A stretch of DNA of 10,533 bases from Nitrospira sp. (GTDB taxonomy: Bacteria; Nitrospirota; Nitrospiria; Nitrospirales; Nitrospiraceae): positions 1 through 10,533 of the forward strand of contig JAKDNQ010000063.1 in NCBI GenBank assembly GCA_030456405.1, given 5' to 3'. This document shows positions 6,881-10,533 of the stretch, in pieces. A program made the translations under genes and the position numbers. The notes beneath the pieces are model-generated. The model was not told the DNA's origin, searched no databases, and was given only the letters and a program-made list of their open reading frames with translations. Position 1 is the first letter of the stretch, and the number at the start of each line of letters is the position of its first letter.

Positions 6881-7630
6881 ATGAAATTCGTATGCTTGAA
6901 CTGTGAAACCTACATGAACTTCGAGAAGGTGGAAAAGCCTGGGGAAGATACGCTCGGCGTGTTTTTCGGCTGTCCATCTTGTAATGCCAAGTTCTCGATG
7001 GTGACGAATCCAGGTGAAACTCAGATGGTCAGTTCCCTTGGAGTGAAGTTGGGTGGGCGCACTGCTGATGCCGAGCCGTTCGAGATGACGAAGGGCACGC
7101 TCAAAGCCGAAGCCCCCCCCATCCCTGGTCAGATGGCGGCCTATTTGAACGAGAAAATTCAAGGAGGCCAGCCGGCGGCTACGGCTGCTACCACCGCTGT
7201 GCCGGGTGAAAAATCCAGCAGCGGCTGTCCCTTCTCCGCCATGGTCGCTGAAATGGGCCTTACGTCTGGCGGTAAGCCCGGCGATGCTGGGACGACAGCC
7301 TCAGAGTTCACCTGGTCGCCCGATGCGAAGGAAAAGCTCGACCGACTTCCCTCGTTCGTCAAGCCGATGGTGCAGGGCAGTGTGGAGGCCTTTGCCCGCA
7401 AGCAGGGATACAAGACCATCACGTTACAAGTGATGGACGATTCCAAGGGTGAGTCGAGCAACGGAATCGCCTGGACGTCTGATGCTGAGAAGCGGCTTGA
7501 AAACATTCCGGACTTCATCCGCCCCATGGCCCGCAAAGAGGTTGAGCGTGTGGCGAAAGAGCGCGGGATGGCGACCATTACGGCTCAAGTGATGGATGAC
7601 GTGAAAGATAAGTTTACGAAGTTCATGTAA
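6881..7630 (+). CDS. PCP_red-domain protein with N-terminal zinc ribbon
   Basis: This 249-residue protein starts with a four-Cys ribbon (C5, C8, C31, C34), passes through a low-complexity Ala/Thr/Gly linker (about 100-140, containing a further Cys in SSSGCPF), and ends with two copies of the domain found at the C-terminus of protochlorophyllide reductase subunit B. The copies begin at W145 (WSPDAKEKLDRLPSFVKPMV, then ITLQVMDD) and W198 (WTSDAEKRLENIPDFIRPMA, then ITAQVMDDVKDKF). In the photosynthetic enzyme this domain closes over substrate. Non-photosynthetic bacteria carry stand-alone versions of unknown role. GAGGAG precedes ATG 6881 by 5 nt. It follows mrp by 25 nt, suggesting cotranscription, and a hairpin terminator follows. 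The function is not known; binding of a metal or a tetrapyrrole-like ligand is only a guess. Confidence 0.85.
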   Translation: MKFVCLNCETYMNFEKVEKPGEDTLGVFFGCPSCNAKFSMVTNPGETQMVSSLGVKLGGRTADAEPFEMTKGTLKAEAPPIPGQMAAYLNEKIQGGQPAATAATTAVPGEKSSSGCPFSAMVAEMGLTSGGKPGDAGTTASEFTWSPDAKEKLDRLPSFVKPMVQGSVEAFARKQGYKTITLQVMDDSKGESSNGIAWTSDAEKRLENIPDFIRPMARKEVERVAKERGMATITAQVMDDVKDKFTKFM

Positions 7631-7663
7631 GCGAACAAGGCGAAAAATCATAGATGTAGCGTT

Positions 7664-7697
7664 AAGGCCCGTCCGGTTACCTGGATGGGCCTTTCTT
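7664..7697 (+). terminator. Rho-independent terminator after the mrp operon
   Basis: AAGGCCCGTCC (7664-7674) pairs with GGATGGGCCTT (7683-7693) with one G-U pair around an 8-nt loop, followed by a short T-rich run (CTTTCTTG). It lies 34 nt after the stop of the PCP_red-domain gene. Confidence 0.75.
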
Positions 7698-7721
7698 GTG
7701 AGCAACAATCGTGGTGGCGGA

Positions 7722-8489
7722 ATGATGCAGGGATCGCACCGAAGCCGCTGTGCGGGATACGTCATTCTGGTTTTTCTGCTCCTGTCAGCCGTACCTCTCT
7801 GGGCGCAGCCTGATGGACATGGTCAGCCATCGGTTCTGGAACAGGTCAGCGCCGACCAAGAACATCATATGGCAAAGGGTGATCAGTTGGGGTGGGAAGG
7901 GTCCGTGGCCGGGATTGCCTATTCTGAGTTCAATCACCACCTGACCGGCATATTGGTGCTCATCATCGGGTTCAGCGAACTGCGTCATGCGTTAGCGATG
8001 TCATTCTGGGCTTGGACCAGGTTTCTTTTGCCGGGAGCCTTGCTCACGTCAGGCTTTTTTCTCCTTGTCTGGAGCGATCATAATGCGTGGCCGATCGGCT
8101 CGCTGAGTTTCATGCAGACTTTCTTCGGCAGTGATCCAGAAATCTTTCAACATAAGGGTTACGGGATCTTGTCGTTGACGGTCGGCGCCATCGAACTGCT
8201 TCGCAGGCTTGGACAGATCCGTCATGCAGCCTGGGTCGCGCCGTTGCCGCTCTTTGCCATCATCGGAGGATTGATGTTGTTCGGTCACTCCCACGGCCTC
8301 CATCCCTCGGCCGCCAAGATCGCGACGGACCATGCGATTATGGGCTCTATGGCGGTGACGGCCGGTTCGTCCAAACTCCTGTCCGATTGGTTCCGTTCCC
8401 CGTCTCACGAAGGGGTCTCTAAGTGGGAATTGCCCTGGGCCGGCTTAATTCTGCTCATCGGGATACAGCTGCTGATCTATTCGGAGTAA
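7722..8489 (+). CDS. His-rich integral membrane protein of unknown function
   Basis: The product of about 255 residues has a signal-peptide-like start (RSRCAGYVILVFLLLSAVPL then WAQ, likely cut after WA or WAQ). About six hydrophobic segments follow: HLTGILVLIIGFSEL, TRFLLPGALLTSGFFLLVW, GYGILSLTVGAIELL, VAPLPLFAIIGGLMLFG, HAIMGSMAVTAGSSKLL and AGLILLIGIQLLI. Histidines cluster near the membrane edges: EHHMAKGD, FNHHLTG, SDHNAW and FGHSHGLHPSAAKIATDHAIMGS, with the HSHGLH group between segments 4 and 5. This suggests metal (copper) or haem ligation, recalling CopD or cytochrome b561-like proteins, but I cannot assign a family. I prefer ATG 7722 (or 7725), preceded by GGTGGCGG; a GTG at 7698 is in frame but abuts the terminator. 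Confidence 0.72.
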   Translation: MMQGSHRSRCAGYVILVFLLLSAVPLWAQPDGHGQPSVLEQVSADQEHHMAKGDQLGWEGSVAGIAYSEFNHHLTGILVLIIGFSELRHALAMSFWAWTRFLLPGALLTSGFFLLVWSDHNAWPIGSLSFMQTFFGSDPEIFQHKGYGILSLTVGAIELLRRLGQIRHAAWVAPLPLFAIIGGLMLFGHSHGLHPSAAKIATDHAIMGSMAVTAGSSKLLSDWFRSPSHEGVSKWELPWAGLILLIGIQLLIYSE

Positions 8490-8518
8490 CGATGCCCGCA
8501 GTGTGCTTCCCAGCATAA

Positions 8519-8548
8519 TTGACACCTTTCTAAACCCTATGCTACGAG
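8519..8548 (+). promoter_or_regulatory. Likely sigma-70 promoter of yebC-ruvA
   Basis: A consensus -35 TTGACA (8519-8524) is followed after 18 bp by TACGAG (8543-8548), with TG one base upstream as in an extended -10. Transcription would start near 8555, giving a leader of about 65 nt with a small CTCTC-AGC-GAGAG hairpin (8555-8567). Confidence 0.5.
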
Positions 8549-8618
8549 TACGATCTCTCAGCGAGAGTGTGTTGTTGCGCAGTCGACTTTTCTAAGCCCT
8601 GCTGCATGGAGTGTGTAT

Positions 8619-9377
8619 ATGGGTGGACATAGCCATTGGGCGACGGTGAAACGGCACAAAGGCGCTCAGGACGCCAAGCGTGGAAAGATCTTCACGAGAA
8701 TTATCCGCGAGGTGACGATCGCCGCTCGCACAGGCGCAGATCCAGACGGTAATCCGAGGCTCCGGCTGGCCATCTTGAAGGCAAAAGAGGCGAATATGCC
8801 CGGCGATACGCTGAAGAAAGCCATTCAGCGCGGCACGGGAGAATTGCCGGGCGTCGCCTATGAAGAGTTTACGTTAGAAGCGTACGGGCCCGGCGGGACC
8901 GGCCTCCTGATGGAAATCACGAGCGACAACCGCAATCGTACTGTGGCTGAGATACGAAATCTTCTCACGAAAAACCACGGCAATATGGCGGAAGCCGGCG
9001 CGGTCTCCTGGCAGTTTCATAAAAAGGGGCTGCTGACGATCGAGAAGGGCAAAGTCGACGAAGATACCCTGTTGTCCCTTGCGCTCGATGCAGGAGCGGA
9101 GGACGTCAAGGTGGGTGAGAAAAGTTTTGAGATCATCACAGATCCACACCACTTTGAAGCCGTGAAGAAAGCGCTGGCCGATGCAAAAATCGATACCGCG
9201 CTTGCAGAAGTCACCGCGGTACCGCAGAATACGATCAAGTTGGAAGAAAAGGCTGCCGAGCAAATGCTCAAGCTGATGGAAGTCTTGGACGAGCATGACG
9301 ATGTGCAGAAGGTTCATGCGAATTTCGATATTTCTGACGAGGTGATGGAGAAAGTGGCCACTGCGGCGGCCGGATGA
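8619..9377 (+). CDS. yebC: YebC/PmpR-family regulator or translation factor
   Basis: The 252-residue protein starts GGHSHWATVKRHKGAQDAKR, equivalent to the MAGHSKWANIKHRK start of the YebC/TACO1 family, and has the family core ANMPGDTLKKAIQRGTGE (59-76), then YEAYGPGG-like EAYGPGGTG and SDNRNRTVAEIR. Full-length members have three domains and about 240-250 residues, as here. They are described as DNA-binding regulators in some bacteria and as ribosome-associated factors that relieve stalling at proline runs in others. I chose ATG 8619 because it fits the family N-terminus and has GGAG 7 nt upstream; GTG 8613 would add two residues. The gene leads a probable operon with ruvA, a common neighbour. 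Confidence 0.94.
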   Translation: MGGHSHWATVKRHKGAQDAKRGKIFTRIIREVTIAARTGADPDGNPRLRLAILKAKEANMPGDTLKKAIQRGTGELPGVAYEEFTLEAYGPGGTGLLMEITSDNRNRTVAEIRNLLTKNHGNMAEAGAVSWQFHKKGLLTIEKGKVDEDTLLSLALDAGAEDVKVGEKSFEIITDPHHFEAVKKALADAKIDTALAEVTAVPQNTIKLEEKAAEQMLKLMEVLDEHDDVQKVHANFDISDEVMEKVATAAAG

Positions 9378-9382
9378 CGACG

Positions 9383-9453
9383 AGTTATAAGTTTTGAGTT
9401 GTGAGTTATGAGTTGGCAGCGAACTCAACACTTCTAACTTAAAACTGATAACT
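9383..9453. repeat. 71-bp imperfect palindrome between yebC and ruvA
   Basis: The arm 9383-9414 (AGTTATAAGTTTTGAGTTGT and on) is an imperfect reverse complement of 9422-9453 (ending TAACTTAAAACTGATAACT), with the loop GGCAGCG. Each arm is itself a repeat of GAGTT/AAGTT-type units. The AT-rich composition contrasts with both neighbouring genes, suggesting a small inserted element. It starts 5 nt after the yebC stop and ends 2 nt before the ruvA ATG. Confidence 0.75.
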
Positions 9454-9455
9454 GT

Positions 9456-10064
9456 ATGATCGCGTTATTGACAGGCCGACTGGTTTTTAAGGCGCCGACC
9501 TATCTGATCCTCGACGTGCACGGGGTTGGATACGAAGCGTATATTCCTCTCAGTACCTACTACGGATTGCCCAATCTCAGCGAAAGCACCTCACTGGCGG
9601 TGCATACTCACGTCCGCGAAGACGCAATTCAGCTCTTCGGTTTTCTGACGTCGCAAGAAAAAGACGCCTTCGTACTGCTGACCAGCGTATCCGGCGTCGG
9701 ACCCAAATTGGCTCTGAGTATCTTGTCCGCTCTCCCGGTATCCAATCTGGTTTCAGCGATCCAATCGGGAGATGTCGAGAAGCTGACGACAGTGCCAGGA
9801 ATCGGTCGCAAGTCGTCCGGCCGGCTCGTGCTAGAGCTGAAGGATAAAATCGGAAAACTTCATCCCGGCCTCGCGCCGGAAAGCGATGCTCCCAGGCAGG
9901 GACAAGATGCGATCTTCGACGACGCGCTGTCGGCGCTCGTGAATTTGGGCTATCGTCCGCAAGACGCCAAAGACGCATTAAAACGTGTGAAGCAGTCCAA
10001 TGCTGAGACCATCGTGCTTAAGGATATGATCCGTGAATCTTTGAAGGAACTTGGAAGGGGGTAA
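9456..10064 (+). CDS. ruvA: Holliday junction branch migration subunit RuvA
   Basis: This 202-residue protein matches RuvA along its length. The N-terminal OB-fold begins MIALLTGRLVFKAPTYLILD with VHGVGYEAYIPLSTY and continues to THVREDAIQLFGF. The middle domain has two helix-hairpin-helix motifs, VSGVGPKLALSIL and VPGIGRKSSGRLVLELKDK, and domain III (DDALSALVNLGYRPQDAKDALKRV) would contact RuvB. A RuvA tetramer binds Holliday junctions and loads RuvB motors for branch migration in recombinational repair. Helix-hairpin-helix 2 has SSG where many RuvA proteins have TAE, a minor change. No Shine-Dalgarno is visible: the bases before ATG 9456 belong to the palindrome. ruvC, often found between yebC and ruvA, is absent; ruvB is not in the window. 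Confidence 0.95.
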   Translation: MIALLTGRLVFKAPTYLILDVHGVGYEAYIPLSTYYGLPNLSESTSLAVHTHVREDAIQLFGFLTSQEKDAFVLLTSVSGVGPKLALSILSALPVSNLVSAIQSGDVEKLTTVPGIGRKSSGRLVLELKDKIGKLHPGLAPESDAPRQGQDAIFDDALSALVNLGYRPQDAKDALKRVKQSNAETIVLKDMIRESLKELGRG

Positions 10065-10069
10065 GGATA

Positions 10070-10533
10070 ATGGCGAGAATGATTCAATGCAGAGTCCTGA
10101 CTCAAGGATTCATCGGACTTCTGGCGCTTCTCTTTGTCGTAGCGGCAATGCCTGCGCAGGCTCAAGAGTCGGACGAGCCCAAAAGTATTCGCAAGACTTG
10201 TGGCCAATGCCCTGATGGTTATGCGACCACGGGGGTGACCGAGGCCAGCGAGATTTGCAAAGACGGTGATCCCACCCTCGTTCAGTGTGTGCCGTTGGGG
10301 GGAAATCTGCTGTCCGTGTGTGGGTCCTGCCCCGAAGGCTATCGAGAGGTCGGCAGCTCGTCTGTGCCGGCTCGTTGTGGAGGGAAGGACGGGGGACGGC
10401 TTACACAATGTCAGCTGGAGAAGATGGAGTCGAACCTTCCCGATCCAACTCAAGGTCTCAAAACCTGCCCACCGGATTGCGGGAGTACCGCAACGCCAGG
10501 ACAGGGCGCCTTGCCACCTCCACCGAAGTATCT
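10070..10533 (+). CDS. Secreted Cys-rich repeat protein (3' end beyond the window)
   Basis: Starting 5 nt after the ruvA stop, with AAGGAT close before ATG 10070, this frame stays open to the right edge (154 complete codons). A signal peptide is clear: a short basic start, the hydrophobic run FIGLLALLFVVAAM (14-27) and a likely cut after AQA (29-31). Two repeats follow: C44GQCPDGY, C63, C73 and C84GSCPEGY, C103, C114, a C-x2-CP(D/E)GY pattern of about 40 residues, then CPPDC (133-137) and a Pro-rich stretch. It is probably an exported protein with disulfides or metal sites. I do not recognise the family. Tight spacing implies cotranscription with ruvA, without an obvious shared role. Confidence 0.7.
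   Translation, partial: MARMIQCRVLTQGFIGLLALLFVVAAMPAQAQESDEPKSIRKTCGQCPDGYATTGVTEASEICKDGDPTLVQCVPLGGNLLSVCGSCPEGYREVGSSSVPARCGGKDGGRLTQCQLEKMESNLPDPTQGLKTCPPDCGSTATPGQGALPPPPKY

Noticed and set aside
8874..9431. 185-codon minus-strand frame opposite yebC
   Set aside because: It is antisense to a strongly conserved gene, begins in the palindrome and has no family resemblance.

Overview
The backbone genes suggest a Nitrospira-like bacterium (phylum Nitrospirota). An Mrp/NBP35-type ATPase without the usual N-terminal domain is followed by a protein with two protochlorophyllide-reductase-like (PCP_red) domains, then a His-rich membrane protein, yebC, ruvA and a secreted Cys-rich protein, all moderately GC-rich and on the + strand. 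The taxonomic guess is inference from gene content; there is no rRNA or other marker in the window.

The window has two parts. Positions 1 to about 5,830 are accessory DNA. It starts with the 3' end of an unrecognised gene (3-218) and a palindromic repeat cluster (226-387). Next come a putative nucleoside-deoxyribosyltransferase/TIR-like effector (652-1578), a 5'-truncated cyclase-like fragment (1731-2117), and an unusual protein with six zinc ribbons around a PD-(D/E)XK nuclease core (2158-3951). After a stretch of REP-like hairpins come a Phd/ParE-type toxin-antitoxin pair (4444-5009), the decayed tail of a HigA antitoxin (5023-5175) and a BrnT/BrnA pair (5289-5811). Positions 5,830 to 10,533 are conserved backbone.

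The main hidden feature of the accessory part is a set of integron attC-like sites, all in the same orientation. Two fairly complete ones are each 88 bp (4311-4398 and 5170-5257), a shorter one lies at 5762-5823, and half-sites lie at 595-601 and 1592-1598. Each cassette-like unit carries + strand genes starting shortly after a right core (GTTRRRY) and ending just before or inside the next left core (RYYYAAC). No integron integrase is visible, so this looks like a decayed cluster of attC sites lacking an integrase (CALIN type), abutting mrp. Its cargo (two toxin-antitoxin modules, a remnant of a third, and a TIR/NDT-like effector) is typical of sedentary cassette arrays.

The best candidate for an undescribed system is the accessory pair of a predicted nucleotide-cleaving effector and a zinc-ribbon/nuclease fusion. 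Co-function is not shown: 579 bp, a truncated gene and repeats separate them, and only the first shows cassette boundaries.

In the backbone, the yebC-ruvA junction, where ruvC commonly sits in other bacteria, instead holds an approximately 71-bp imperfect palindrome that runs to the ruvA start codon and leaves ruvA without a visible ribosome binding site.
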